The translations under genes and the position numbers were made by a program. From Hygrophila difformis (lineage: Eukaryota > Streptophyta > Magnoliopsida > Lamiales > Acanthaceae), in contig JAOANR010000003.1 in NCBI GenBank assembly GCA_030278955.1, positions 29,341,227-29,405,226 of the forward strand: 64,000 nt of DNA, read 5' to 3'. Position 1 is the first letter of the stretch; every line of letters starts with the position of its first letter. This document shows, in pieces, positions 32,001-45,083 of this stretch. Below the pieces are notes generated by a model that ran no database searches, had not been told where the DNA came from, and worked only from the letters and a program-made list of their open reading frames with translations.

Positions 32001-33394
32001 AATCTAACTCAACAAATACTCAACCAAACACTCTAAAAATTGATATGCACATCATTAACTTACCATCTATGAAGTGGTATCAAGAAATTCTCAAATCCAA
32101 GCCTTTAGGATGTCCAAAGTCCACAACCCCATTACTATTCCTCCACAAAGCTAGGTTTTGGACACATGGAGAGAGATTCTTAGTTATCTACCCAAGGATC
32201 TCAATCTAAACAAGATATGTGAACTTAAAGACATCCTTACCTACTGGATGAAGAGATTGGATGTTGAAGAAAGCCTTCCTTGCTTGACCAACTAGAAGAA
32301 TACTCATAAATCCCACCAACACTTTCTCAAGTTTTTTCTAAAATTTGCAATGATGGGAGTGGAATCCAAATGGCTGCCTTTGGTAGCTAAATGAGGGTAT
32401 TAAATAAATTCTCACAAGACTTCTATCCACCCTAGAGTGTTATAGGAGTCACAAGTCACATGGAGACACAAGTCACAAGTCACAAGTCACATAGGAGTCA
32501 CATGCACAACCTAACAAAGTTGGCACTCACTATGGTATATGTCCAAAGACAGAGATGCTGGGACTAAATGGCTTGGCCAAAAATTCTAAAATTTGACGTG
32601 CATAATCTAGACACAATTTGGAACAACTTTTGTGTTGAACACTTTAAGTGATTCCCACTGTAGGTAGGTCAAATAATTCGATTCTTATAGCTAAAAATTT
32701 CTGTCAGCTTGTATCCTAATGGTAATGGTGTGAATGACTTTATCACTTCATAATTCAATCCTTATTACTCTAATTGTGGCCCCAATACCTTATAATAATA
32801 ATAAGAATAATATGTATATATATTTATATATATAAAAATTAAGTGATCTTGTAAGTTATACATAGCTCCAAAAAGGGATATATTCTTTATTTGAAAATGA
32901 CAAGATATGATTAATATTCCACCCTACAATTTCAAACCATAGTCAAATTATTCCCAATTATATTATGGCATTCTAGAATAATTCCATAATAAAAAATATG
33001 GGTAGAATGATTAATCAAGGATATATATAAAATAGATAATTCTCATTATAATTTAAACATGTAAATATATTCATGTATATACATGTGTACATGTTTGGAA
33101 AGATTATTTCAAGACCAAGGTATATATATGTGTATATAAACTTGTATATGGATTTAAAATATTCTATGAACCATATACTTATTACACTTGATATTGAAAT
33201 CCATATATTTATTTGAAAAGTCAAATATATATATAATTTTTTCAAAGTATGTTTTTTTTTAGAAAATAATATACTAATCTTTAAGCAAATATTTGAACAT
33301 ATAAATATATATAGATTTGATTAAAAATCTACTTAGTGAATTAATCAAAAATATATATTCATATATATATTTCGGGCAATTTCTATGGTATTAC

Positions 33395-33434
33395 AATCTA
33401 CCCTCCTTAAGAATCAACTTCGTCCCCGAAGTTG
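33395..33434 (-). promoter_or_regulatory. Innermost hairpin-PPT-LTR start in copy f
   Basis: Minus strand hairpin CAACTTCG-GGGA-CGAAGTTG (33434-33415), then ATTCTTAAGGAGGGTAGAT and TGTAATACCATAG. Confidence 0.75.
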
Positions 33435-33884
33435 CGCGACTTATTGACCGATTGATTGATTGCGATTGTATCATTAAATTTCTTCCGACTTCACGGGTTC
33501 TTGGAATTAAAATTCTTTTCCTTCATGAACTTAACTCCAATTATTTTTACTCAATTCATGGAATGTCTTCGGGCTTCCTTTCCCTCTTTTATTCCATTTT
33601 GAATTTAAATCTATCGGCGTTTCATATCCGAGCAATAATTTATTGTGATAAATTATTTTCTTCTTCTCGGAAATATTTCAACATTGATCGGAATAAATTT
33701 TATTCCTTTGGGCGTTGATAAAAATTCGGGGTATTACATCCTCCCCCCCTTAAGAATCAACTTCGTCCTCGAAGTTGTGCTTCGGCTTTTCTCGCGCGAA
33801 GAGTTAGGGTTCTTTTGTTTACTTGGGATACAAACTATTCGGGTTTCAAAAATAAATGCTTATGCATCCTTACGGGGTATTACA

Positions 33885-34202
33885 TCCTTCCCCCCCTTAA
33901 GATTACAGTTATGTCCCCATAACTGCCTATGTATTTTTCACAACCATGTTTGGGTATCATTGCATATGATCCTTCCTCAGTATTCTTCTAGGTGTCATTC
34001 TAGAAGCACGCGAAGATGAGTTTCTAAGTGATCAAGATCTAGGACTAAGGCAAAGTTAGTCTGAAGTTGGCGCTTCTAAGTCAAGACTCAAGTCGAGTTC
34101 TAAGGTAGGAGTGTTTCTTATTACCGATAATTCACATAAAAAGGGTTAGTGTAAATATTTATGTATGCATATGGATATGTGATCCCCCCAAAAAAAATTT
34201 TA
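33885..34202 (-). mobile_element. 3' part of a LARD2-type internal domain
   Basis: Begins with the PPT and hairpin A (33906-33925) and matches LARD2 internal sequence 56327-56660. It is cut at AAAAAAAATTT (34202), where inverted LTR copy g starts. No coding sequence. Confidence 0.8.
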
Positions 34203-36659
34203 AAGACGACGAATTGGAAGCCGACGAACCCGAGACCGACGGACTTAAGATCTCGAACATGAAATTCATTTGAGTCGAGATAAACTTAAGATAAGAATTT
34301 ATGACCCGAGAATGACCCGAAAAATCGAGCCCGAAAACGTAGGAGGATAGAAGTCCGAAAGAGAGGAGAAAAGGCCCGACGGATCGCACGGCCCGGCACG
34401 GACCGCAGCCCAGCCGGGGCCGGCGCGCACCCCGCGCGGGATTTCCATGAAAAGCGCGCCGCCAGCGCGCCGATGCAGCAGCAGCTGCGTTTGTCGCGTT
34501 TTGGCGACTTTCTCGCCAATTTTCGGGGCCCAAGTGAGGAATCTCGATCTATCACGGGTGTGGCATCTTTTGGACGTTATGTATTGAGTCCCATCTTCAT
34601 TTGTCAGCCATTTTTCATCAATCAATCACCCCAAACTCTCCAAAAACTCTCCCAAAGCCAAACACTCTTCCGACGAACTTCCGGCGACTTTCCGACGAGT
34701 TTCCGGCAACCAAATCCAACCAAGGAAGTGTGTAGATCAAGGATTGCAGGCTTTGGATTGTTGGTAAGATGTTATTCAAGTTTCCTTATGATTTTAAGAT
34801 CATAAACATCATCCTAACTTACGAATCTTCGTATTCGAACACAAACCGGAGCCAAGGGAAGAATAGATCGGGTGGAAGAGATTCGTTCGTGACATCCCGT
34901 GGATTCCGGACGACCCCGTAACCTCCTAGACATCATCCCCACTGTAAGTTAACCTTACTATGGTTTTGGGTGACTTAAAATGCAACAAAAACATAGAGTT
35001 TTAAAAACTCTAAAATCTGTCAACAAGAGAAACCCTCAACGCAGCGTTTTCGTATGAATTTTTCGAACTCCTAAAGCTGCTCAAACAATAAAACTCAAAA
35101 CATGAAAAGTGTTCCTAAGACTTTGGTTTAGCTTCTGTAAAAATTTTAGAATTTTTCATGATGTTTTGAAACCTGAAACCAACCCAAAACCGAAGAGTAT
35201 TAAATCTGGATCTTAGAACTTTGGCAGATTTCACTCTCAATCTTGTTGGTTATTTTGACCATGGATCTAGGCCGATCTAGGATTGGTGTTGAACATAAGA
35301 ATTGTAGATCTATGAGTTTGGAATATTACTGTAAGTTTTTAGAATTTTTCGTTGAGATTTGAGCCTCCGAATCTGAGCCGATCCGATCTGCGTTAGAACC
35401 AAATTCACGAACCTTGACAGATTTCATAATCAAACTTGACGAGCAAAACTCTTACTTCGAGTGTTCAAACCTGAAAACTCAAAACTAAGATTTTGATCCT
35501 AAGATCTTAAGCTATATTGTGTAAAAATTTCAGAGATTTTCATCGAGTTTTGATACCCCAAATCATGTCGGACATATTCTGCGTTTTTAAGAGTTTTCGA
35601 AAGATGACAGATTTCATAACCGATCTTGAGGAGTTTATTCCTATCATTTCTAGTCCGAACTAATCTTCATGATCTAAACAAAAGTTGTATATAATCATGT
35701 CTAGTATGTGCATATGAAATTTCAGAATTTTTGGAGTCCATTTGATATGTTAAAAAGTCGAATCTTTTAACGTTGTCAAACCTGAATCCTGACAGCTTTT
35801 TGTTTGTGTAGAAAACTTGATTTTTGACATGCTTCCCATCGTTTTTCCGAAAAACTTAAAACACGAAAGTTGTTCGTTGGGATGTTTTTGAGTTGCTGTA
35901 CAAATTTCAGAACAATCGCCTAAGAAATGGATTTTTAAACCAAAAAGGCGCAAACTGCGACATCGATCGGTTTTAAACTTGAGAGATCTTGAAATCTTGT
36001 CGAAACGTGAAATTAGCCTTTAAGGTTTAAATGATTGGGAATCCCTTTGAGATAAAATACAATTGAAATATCTTGCTTGCCGAAAGGCAATTGAAATATC
36101 TTGCTTGCCGAAAGGCAATTGAAATATCTTGCTTGCCGAAAGGCAATTGAAATATCTTGCTTGCCGAAAGGCAATTGAAATATCTTGCTTGCCGAAAGGC
36201 AATTGAAATATAATGCTTGCCGAAAGGCAATTGAAATATAAACTTGAAACATGAGACATGAGAAACTGTGCCGAGACGGCCAATGAAGTACTTGAAATGC
36301 GATACGGCTGCGGCCGCCGGATCACCGGCTAAATGATACTAATGATATATTGCTGAGATGATGGCGTAACGGGAAATATATTAAAAAGCTCAGATTTTAT
36401 GAAATTGGCTGCGGCCGCCGGATTGCCGGCTAAACTAAACATTGTTGAGCAAGAAATGTTTTTATAAAATTTAACTAAAGGCTTTGAAACCCCTAACCCA
36501 TGCTATGTGTTAGCTTACTCAGCGCGTTTTTGCTGACCCAAACCATTTATCTCCTTTTTCTTACAGAGTACGAAGAATATGCATCGTCATATGCATACAT
36601 GGGAACATTAGGGGAAATCTCTATTTTAAATCCCAGCATTTAATTACAACTTGCATGAA
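34202..36659 (-). repeat. Inverted repeat, right arm
   Basis: Partner of 25434-27863; one more 28-bp unit. Confidence 0.93.
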
Positions 36660-36868
36660 CGGGACTGTTAACCCGTGTTTTGGCCATGTTGGCCCTTATA
36701 CCTTATTTCCGCTGCACAATTTATATTTCCGCTGCAACTTTGATGTATTATCTTTAAATTATATATGAATGGGCTGTTTGAATATTTTAAATTCTGAAAA
36801 ACCATAGCCTTGCATCTCTTTAGTGAGCTCGGAGAAACCGTGTCTTGCTAGGGAGGTGCGGCGGTGGC
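34203..36868 (+). mobile_element. F2 LTR copy g (inverted partner of copy d)
   Basis: 34202-36659 is the reverse complement of 25434-27863, with one extra 28-bp unit. Copy g continues further toward the LTR 3' end, to GGCGGTGGCA, about 30 bp short of the terminal GTTACA. It includes the CpG-rich 17-mer variant GCGCGCACCCCGCGCGG (34433-34449) and repeats of about 190 bp (34990-35960). Confidence 0.88.
36069..36236. repeat. 28-bp minisatellite, 6 units (F2 copy g)
   Basis: Inverted orientation; one unit more than the otherwise matching copy d. Confidence 0.9.
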
Positions 36869-36888
36869 AAACAAGGAATAAAACCATA
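36869..36888. other. 20-bp filler between two LTR breakpoints
   Basis: AACAAGGAATAAAACCATAA has no visible match in the flanking LTRs. Such short filler is typical of end-joining repair. Confidence 0.4.
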
Positions 36889-38781
36889 ACCCGTTCATGC
36901 AAGTCATAATTTAATGCAGGGATTTAAAATAAAGATTTCCCCTAATGTTCCCATGTATGCATATGACGATGCATATTCTTCGTACTCTGTAAGAAAAAGG
37001 AGATATATGGTTTGGGTCAGCAAAAACGCGCTGAGTAAGTTAACACATAGCATGGGTTAGGGGTTTCAAAGCCTTTAATTAATTTAATAAAAAGATTTCT
37101 TGTAGTAAAATGATTTGCAAGGCATAACTAAATAAATACTTAAAAATATTAAATCTTTTATTTTCCTCTCCCGTTACATAACCATTTCAACAATATTTAA
37201 TTTAGCCGGCAATCCGGCGGCCGCAGCCATTTTCATAAAATCTGAGCTTTTTAATATAGATTTCCCGTTACGCCATCATCTCAACAATAGATAGCCGGTG
37301 ATCCGGCGGCCGCAGCCAATATCGATAGTAACAGTTAGCCGGTGATCCGGCGGCCTCAGCCAATTTCAAAAATCATTTCTCATGTTTCAAGTTTATATTT
37401 CAATCTCCATTCGGCAAGCATTATATTTCAATTGCCTTTCGGCAAGCAAGATATTTCAATTGCCTTTCGGCAAGCAAGATATTTCAATTGCCTTTCGGCA
37501 AGCAAGATATTTCAATTGCCTTTCGGCAAGCAAGATATTTCAATTGCCTGTCGGCAAGCAAGATATTTCAATTGCCTTTCGGCAAGCAAGATATTTCAAT
37601 TGCCTTTCGGCAAGCAAGATATTTCAATTGCCTTTCGGCAAGCAAGATATTTCAATTGCCTTTCGGCAAGCAAGATATTTCAATAATATTTTATCTCAAA
37701 GGGATTCCCAATCATTTAAACCTTAAAGGCTAATTTCATGTTTCGACAAGATTTCAAGATCTCTCAAGTTTAAAACCGATCGATGTCACAGTTTGCGCCT
37801 TTTCAGTTTAAAAATCCATTTCTTAGGCGATTGTTCTGAAATTTACACAGCATCTCAAAAACATCCCAATGAACAACTTTCGTGTTTTAAGTTTTCCGGA
37901 AAAACGATGGGAAGCATGTCAAAAATCGAGTTTTCTACACAAATAGTATGCTGTCAGGATTCAGGTTTGACACCTCTCAAAGATTTGACTTTTTGACACA
38001 TCAAATGGACTTCAAAAATTCTGAAATTTTACAGAGACATACTAGACTTGATTTCCAACAACTTTTGTTTAGATCACATAGATTGGTTCGGGCTAGAAGT
38101 GATAGGAATAAGCTCATCAAGATCGGTTATGAAATCTGTCATCCTTTGACAATTCTTAAAAACGCAGAATATGTTCGATACGATTTGGGGTATCAAAACT
38201 TGATGAAAATCTTTGAAATTTTTACACAATATAGCTTATGATCTTTGGATCAAAATCTTAGTTTTGAGTTTTCAGGTTTGAACACTCGAAGTAAGAGTTT
38301 TGCTCGTTGAGTTTGATTATGAAATCTGTCAAGGTTCTTGACATCGGTTCTAACGCAGATCGGATCGGCTCGGGTTTGGAGGTTCAAATCTCAATGAAAA
38401 ATTCTAAAAACTTACAGTAATATTCCAAACTCATAGATCTACAATTCTTATGTTCAACTCCAATCCTAGATCGGTCTAGATCTAAGGTAAAAATAGCTAA
38501 CAAGATTGAGAGTGAAATCTGTCCAAAGTTCTTATATCCAGATTTAATGCTCTTCGGTTTTGGGTTGGTTTCAGGTTTCAAAACATCATGAAAAATTCTA
38601 AAATTTTTACAGAAGCTAGATCAAAGTCTTAGGAACACTTTTCATGTTTTGAGTTTTATTGTTTGAGCAGCTTTAGAGGTTCGAAAAATTCATACGAAAA
38701 CGCTGCGTTGAGGGTTTCTTTTGTTGACAGATTTTTATTAATTTTCTTGAGTTGAATCTCTATGTTTGGTTGCATTTTAAG
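36889..38781 (-). mobile_element. F2 LTR copy h (duplicate of copy a)
   Basis: Matches 12318-14069 almost exactly, except for 140 bp (five units) of extra 28-bp repeat and a few substitutions. It ends at the same F2/F1 junction (GCATTTTAAG|ATCAATAAC). Confidence 0.88.
37398..37690. repeat. 28-bp minisatellite, 10 units (F2 copy h)
   Basis: Ten units plus a partial one; one unit has CTGTCGG instead of CTTTCGG. The duplicate at 12826 has five. Confidence 0.95.
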
Positions 38782-41359
38782 ATCAATAACACGTAGCCAA
38801 GTAAACAGGAAGCCAATGAATCATAATACAAATCCAGAAAGGAAACCTCACATTATAACAGACGTCCGGCTTACAAGCCTTATTCATGCGACATAACAGT
38901 CGACATATCAGTCTCATCTCAACCTGTCAGAGATATTAAGTAACACACAAGACAGAACGTAATGTAACGATCGGTACCACAAGCAGTACGAGACAAGGTA
39001 ATCGAGTCATAGCATATTATTCAAGACAAGCACATAAGTCCACAACATGCTAATGCATCCCTAGGTAGATCACTCATCCCCAAACCCCACATCGTGCTCA
39101 GGCTCTGCGTCCTCCCCGGGAATATCTATACATAAAAAAAAACATAGCAAGGGTCAGTACAAGGTACTGAGCAAGAATAGAAGAATCGGCATAAGGGGAA
39201 ACAAGAATAATTCTTGATTCCCTAGAAGTATATTTATACATATATATGGAGATATATTTCGTTTTTAAACATTTATTAGGCATAACATAAAAATTGAGCA
39301 GAGCAAATAAGTAAACATCACACCGTCCCATACCGGTGCTTCAACCACTGCAAATAAGATGAATGATGGATGATGAGATGAAATGTTATGACCTAGAATG
39401 TCTATCTACCTTAAATGCAACACATAAGCATGCCTAGCGCGCACCTAGGTACCATGGTCGGTATTCCCTCCCATATAAGGGTCCACACCCCTTAATGGTC
39501 GAGAGACATACCCACAGTGCCCCCGCCGCGGACACTAACAGCTGAGATCGTGGCTTACGGCAAGCGGGTCAGGCTAAGGGTCATGAGCCCTTTCCAGCCA
39601 AATTCAGACTAGGATATAAATCCTTTTCAGTCTCAATGCTTCTGGGTAGCGATCCCACTATGCCCCTCATCGGATACCGATTCGTAAGCATAGCGTATCC
39701 TACCGTCGTGGCATTTCATATCATCACAGATATTCACATATCATCACAGATATTCACATATCATCACAGATATTCAGATATCATCACAGATATCAAGATT
39801 CATCACAGATTTCCACATATCATCACAGATATTCACATATCATCACAGATATTCAGATATCATCACAGATATCAAGATTCAATTCAATCACATGTCCATG
39901 CGTAAACCAACGTATCAGGACATAATAAACAACTCGTCTCGAGTTAAGTATAATCCGGGGTATGCCAAGTCCCACATATCGGCATCAACATATATTCAGA
40001 TTCAATTCCACACATGTCAATACGTAAATTACGTGTCATGACAAAATAAACAACTCATCGCGAGTTAAGTGTCAAGGGTGTGCCAAGTCCCACATATCGG
40101 CACCAACTCTCACATCAACATAGAAGCGAATCAAGACTCGATCTCAACTAAGGCATAGTAGATCACCGCTAATCGCAACTAGGTTCATAGATTGTGAGCA
40201 TAATGATAGTTATGGCATGCTAGAAGCATAAGAAGAACTAAGGAAACACAAAGGACGAAGAATCGGAAAACGAGCGAACGAATCGCGCGGGCAGGGGAGC
40301 CCGCGCGCACCCGGCGCGGTTTTCCCAAGGAGGGCGCGCCGGCCCCGCGCCGAAGACGCAGGTCGCGTCGTTCGTGTCTCCGCGCGCTGCCCGCGCGGTG
40401 TTTGTGGAGAAGGCGCGCCAGCTGCGCGCCGTCCTGACAAGGACGTCGTTGACGTTCTTCTCACGCACTGCCCACGCGCTTTTTGGCTAAAGGGCGCGCC
40501 AAGAGCGCGCCGACACATCAGAATTGATGGAAATGGCGATTTCCGGCCATTCCACCGATTATGCCCCCATTTAGGCCTATCTCTACCCTTGCCTGGTATT
40601 GAGATGATCCAAACTCTTCCAATACAGCTCCCCAACTCCTCCAAACACCTATACCAAGCTACACAACAAGAAATCAAGCTCCAAACATCAAAATTCATTC
40701 AAGAACATGATTTCATCATCATGAAACCATTTGAAGCTCTAAAACTGAAATCATCAACACCAAAATGGTCTCAAGTACTAACATTAGCTTCCTTCAACAC
40801 TAATTCAGCTTCCAAACAAGAATCCAAGCTTCAATTCAACACCAAAAGCAAGAATTTCTACAAACACCCAATTTTCGTCACCAACTTTCATCACCCCAAA
40901 ACTCACTCAAACATCATCAAAATCAAGTGTAGAAACTAGGAAAATACTTACCAAAGCTTATATAAGTAATCCCCCAACTTGATTTGAGGAAGAAAACACC
41001 AATTCCAAGCCAAAATGAAGAACCTTATCTCCTTCAAGAGAGGTGACGGGAATGAGTGATGATGATGATGAAATGGGGTTTTTCCAATGCCCAATCTGAT
41101 TTTTGAAGGGTTAAAATGGATCCGGGTCGGGTCACGGGTCTCGGGTCGGGTCGGAATGTGGGTTAAAAGAGTTACACCACTTGTCTTGACCACATTGCAC
41201 CCATTTGAGCACTTGACTCTTATTATCTAGTGAGTTGAACTCACTTAATCCCCCACTTAAATCTTCATTCCCTACAAAATAATCCACATACTACGTCTTT
41301 TGTTAATTAACCATAACTAAATTAAATTAATTATGAGTTAATTAAATCGGGGTGTTACA
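38782..41359 (-). mobile_element. F1 chromovirus 3' LTR, copy 3
   Basis: Near-identical to 14070-16647 (offset 24712), including 20-bp repeats at 39717-39880 and the CpG-rich module. No gene in its open frames. Confidence 0.85.
39717..39880. repeat. 20-bp tandem repeat array, F1 copy 3
   Basis: Same unit number and order as 145-308 and 15005-15168. Confidence 0.9.
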
Positions 41360-41394
41360 ATCTCTCCCCCTTAGGATCAGTCGTCCTCGAATGA
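41360..41394 (-). promoter_or_regulatory. Polypurine tract and hairpin (F1 copy 3)
   Basis: As in copies 1 and 2, but the hairpin has one base change (CATTCG paired with CGACTG), which breaks one pair. The PPT is unchanged. Confidence 0.8.
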
Positions 41395-41419
41395 AAAAGT
41401 ATGGATTAAGGTCATTACT

Positions 41420-42742
41420 TCACTGAATTGGAGTCAAATCCAATTCAGGATAACGCCCCGCCATGCTGTCCTCTGTCTCCCAAGTGGCATCCTCTACACC
41501 ATGTCTCGACCAAAGTACTTTCACCATTTTGATCACCTTATTGCGAAGTATCTTTTCTTTAGTGTCTAGAATCGCCACGGGGTATTCTTCGTATTCTAGG
41601 TTGTCATCCAACTCCACCTCCTCCGGTTGTATAACCTTGTTAGGATCCGATATAAACTTCCTCAACTGAGAGACGTGGAAAACGTTGTGCACCTTTCCCA
41701 CCTCAGTTGGCAATTCTAACCGGTAAGCGACCTTCCCAATCTTTTTAGTGATCTCATAGGGGCCTATAAATCTGGGACTCAGTTTCCCCTTCTTCCCAAA
41801 TCGTCTCACGCCCCTCATGGGTGACACTCTCAAGAGTACCCAATCTCCAATCTCGAATTCAATGTCTCTCCTGGACAAATCAGCATAACTCTTCTGACGA
41901 TCCTGAGCTTCCTTCATTCTGTCTCTGATCACTCGTACCACTTCCGTGGTTTGTTCAATAAGTTCAGAACCCATCACCACTCGCTCTGAAGGATCACTCC
42001 AACACAAGGGCGTTCTGCACTTTCTTCCGTATAAGGCCTCGAAAGGCGCCATACGAATACTCGCGTGATAGCTATTGTTGTAGGAGAACTCCACCAAAGG
42101 TAGATGTTCCTCCCACGATCCTTGAAAATCCATCACACACGCCCTCAACATATCCTCCAAGGTTCTAATGGTCCTTTCGGTCTGTCCATCAGTCTGAGGG
42201 TGCCACGCAGTACTCACACTGATCTGTGTCCCAAAGGCTGTCTGCACTTCCTTCCAGAACCTTGACAGGAATCTGGAATCTCTGTCGGAAATGATTTCCC
42301 GAGGAATACCAAAACGTCTAACCACATGTTGGAGGTAAGCGCCAGTCAACTGTTGCATGCTCCAGTTCAATCTCATTGGTATAAACACAGCACTCTTGGT
42401 TAGTCGGTCCACAACTACCCAAATAGTATCAAAACTGCTCCGTGTCCTGGGTAGCCCGGTGACAAAGTCCATAGCGATGGACTCCCATTTCCAAGTAGGA
42501 ACATCCAAAGGTTGTAATAAGCCTGAAGGTCTCATGTGCTCGGCTTTCACCTTCTGGCAAGTGGAACACCTAGACACAAATTCTGCCACTTCCTTTTTCA
42601 TGCCTTTCCACCAATAGTTTTGCCTCAAATCCTTGTACATCTTTACTGCTCCCGGATGTACGGAGTAAGGTGTGCAATGTGCTTCCTCCATAATTTTTCC
42701 TTTCAGCGCCTGATCTTTCGGAGGCACACACCAACGGTCCCC
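41420..42742 (-). CDS. Integrase with chromodomain, F1 chromovirus (copy 3)
   Basis: Same extent as copy 2 (443-codon open frame from a TTG at 42751, cut by LTR copy i). It keeps the HHCC zinc-binding residues (AHCTPYSVHPG, RCSTCQK), the catalytic residues (AMDFVTG, ISDRD, GQTERT), GPY/F and the chromodomain. It differs by a few residues (ISVSTAW for ISMSTAW, GSELIEQ for GPELIEQ, DFQG as in copy 1). No stops. Protease, RT and RNase H are missing, so it cannot act alone. Confidence 0.92.
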   Translation of the reverse strand, partial: GDRWCVPPKDQALKGKIMEEAHCTPYSVHPGAVKMYKDLRQNYWWKGMKKEVAEFVSRCSTCQKVKAEHMRPSGLLQPLDVPTWKWESIAMDFVTGLPRTRSSFDTIWVVVDRLTKSAVFIPMRLNWSMQQLTGAYLQHVVRRFGIPREIISDRDSRFLSRFWKEVQTAFGTQISVSTAWHPQTDGQTERTIRTLEDMLRACVMDFQGSWEEHLPLVEFSYNNSYHASIRMAPFEALYGRKCRTPLCWSDPSERVVMGSELIEQTTEVVRVIRDRMKEAQDRQKSYADLSRRDIEFEIGDWVLLRVSPMRGVRRFGKKGKLSPRFIGPYEITKKIGKVAYRLELPTEVGKVHNVFHVSQLRKFISDPNKVIQPEEVELDDNLEYEEYPVAILDTKEKILRNKVIKMVKVLWSRHGVEDATWETEDSMAGRYPELDLTPIQ

Positions 42743-45083
42743 AAACTCCAAAAACTCTCCCTAAGCCAAACACCTTCCGGCGAACTTCCGGCGAATTTTC
42801 CGGCAATCAAATCCTACCAAGGAAGTGTGTAGATCAAGGATTGCAGGCTTTGGATTGTTGGTAAGATGTTAATCAAGTTTCCATATGGTTTTAAGATCAT
42901 AAACATCATCCTAACTTACGAATCTTCGTATTCAAACACAAATCGGAGCCAAGGGAAGAATAAATCGGGTGGAAGAGATTCGTTCGTGACATCCCGTGGA
43001 TTCCGGACGACCCCGTGACTTCCTAGACATTATCCCCACTGTAAGTTAACCTTACTATGGTTTTGGGTGACTTAAAATGCAACCAAACATAGAGATTCAA
43101 CTCAAGAAAATTTATAAAAATCTGTCAACAAGAGAAACCCTCAACGCAGCGTTTTCGTATGAATTTTTCGAACCTCTAAAGCTGCTCAAACAAAAAAACC
43201 CAAAACATGAAGAGTGTTCCTAAGACTTTGGTCTAGCTTCTGTAAAAATTTCATAATTTTTCATGATGTTTTGAAACCTGAAACCAACCCAAAACCGAAG
43301 AGTATTAAATCTGGATCTTAGAACTTTGGTAGATTTCACTCTCAATCTTGTTGGTTATTTTGACCATGGATCTAGGCCGATCTAGGATTGGTGCTAAACA
43401 TGAAAGTTGTAGATCTATGAGTTTAGAACATTTCTGTAAGTTTTTAGAATTTTTCATTGAGATTTGAACCTCCAAACTCGAGCCGATCCGATCTGCGTTG
43501 GAACCGATGTCAAGAACCTTGACAGATTTCATAACCAAACTCGACGAGCAAAACTCTTACTTCGAGTGTTCAAACCTGAAAACTCAAAACTAAGATTTTG
43601 ATCCAAAGATCATAAGCTATATTGTGTAAAAATTTTAGAAATTTTCATCAAGTTTTGATACCCCAAATCGTATCGGACATATTCTGCGTTTTTAAGAATT
43701 TGTCAAAGGATGACAGATTTCATAACCGATCTTGATGAGCTTATTCCTATCATTTCTAGCCCGAACTAATCTTTGAGCTCTAAACAAAAGTTGTTGGAAA
43801 TCATGTCTAGTATGTCTCTGTAAAATTTCAGAATTTTTGAAGTCAATTTGATATGTCAAAAAGTCAAATCTTTGAAAGGTGTCAAACCTGAATCCTGACA
43901 GCTTTTTGTTTGAGTCGAAAACTCAATTTTTGACATGCTTCCTATCATTTTTCCGAAAAACTCAAAACACGAAAGTTGTTCGTTGGGATGTTTTTGAGCT
44001 ACTGTACAAATTTCAGAACAATCGCCTAAGAAATGGATTTTTAAACCAAAAAGGCGCAAACTGTGACATCGATCGATTTTTGAAATCTTTTAAACAACGA
44101 TCGAGACGTTGGAATTACGATAAAGCTATATTTTTGAAAAATCCCGTTACACCAAATAAAAACATTTTCTGTAAAAGAATTCTTTAGAAACATTGGGGAA
44201 TTTATGACCAAGTTTGATATGATCAATATGGCCAGACGGCTTGTGGACATAAGAGCCCAAGCGAACGGCTAGTGGACATAAGAGCCCTAGCGAATGGTCG
44301 ACCAAACGGCTTGTGGACATAAGAGCCCAAGCGAACGGCCAGTGGACATAAGAGCCCTGGCGAATGGTTATTTATAAATATTGATTATGAGGATTGCGGT
44401 CACAAGAGCCCTGGTGAATGATGAACTATAAAAGAAACGAAAAATATTTTGAGAAGTGATATTTTTGAAATTGGCTGAGGCCGCCGGATCACCGGCTAAA
44501 TGATACTTTTGAAATTGGCTGCGGCCGCCGGATCACCGGCTAAATGATATATTGATAAAATGGTTGGGTAACGGGAGAACAAAATATTTAAGGTTTTTAA
44601 GTCTTATGCCTTGCAAATCATTTTCCTACAAGAAATCTTTTTATTAAATTTAACTAAAGGCTTTGAAACCCCTAACCCATGCTATGTGTTAGCTTACTCA
44701 GCGCGTTTTTGCTGACCCAAACCATATATCCTCTTTTTCTTACAGAGTACGAAGAATATGCATCGTCATATGCATACATGGGAACATTAGGGGAAATCTT
44801 TATTTTAAATCCCTGCATCTAATTACGACTTGCATGAACGGGAATGTTTAATCCCGTGTTTTGGCCATGTCGGCCCTTATACATTATTTCCGCTGCAACT
44901 TATAAATTCCGCTGCAACTTTGATGTATTATCTTTAAATTATTTATGAATGGGCTGTTTGAATATTTTAAATCCTGAAAAACCATAGCCTTACATCTCTT
45001 TAGTGAGCCCGGAGAAACCGTGTCTTGCTAGGGAGGTGTGGCGGTGGCATCCCGGCCTGGGTTACCAAAACCGGGGTGTTACA
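42743..45083 (+). mobile_element. F2 LTR copy i (duplicate of copy b)
   Basis: Offset 24712 from copy b, ending GGGGTGTTACA at 45083. Repeats of about 190 bp at about 43077-44057 and the 29-bp minisatellite at 44236-44363 are retained. Confidence 0.88.
44236..44363. repeat. 29-bp minisatellite, 4 units (F2 copy i)
   Basis: Same arrangement as 19524-19651. Confidence 0.9.

Larger units (their letters stand above)
31138..33884 (-). mobile_element. F2-related older LTR copy f
   Basis: It starts with a diverged version of the minisatellite flank (GCCGTTTTGGC), then old repeats of about 195 bp (31260-32000), unrelated leader sequence, a short GTCACAA repeat (32443-32504) and an AT-rich tract (32750-33390). 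It ends with three successive LTR-start cassettes at 33395, 33739 and 33884 (minus). The last is the true boundary next to the PPT. The body is much more diverged than the other copies, so this is a distinct subfamily or an older insertion. Its open frames have no recognisable product. Confidence 0.7.
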
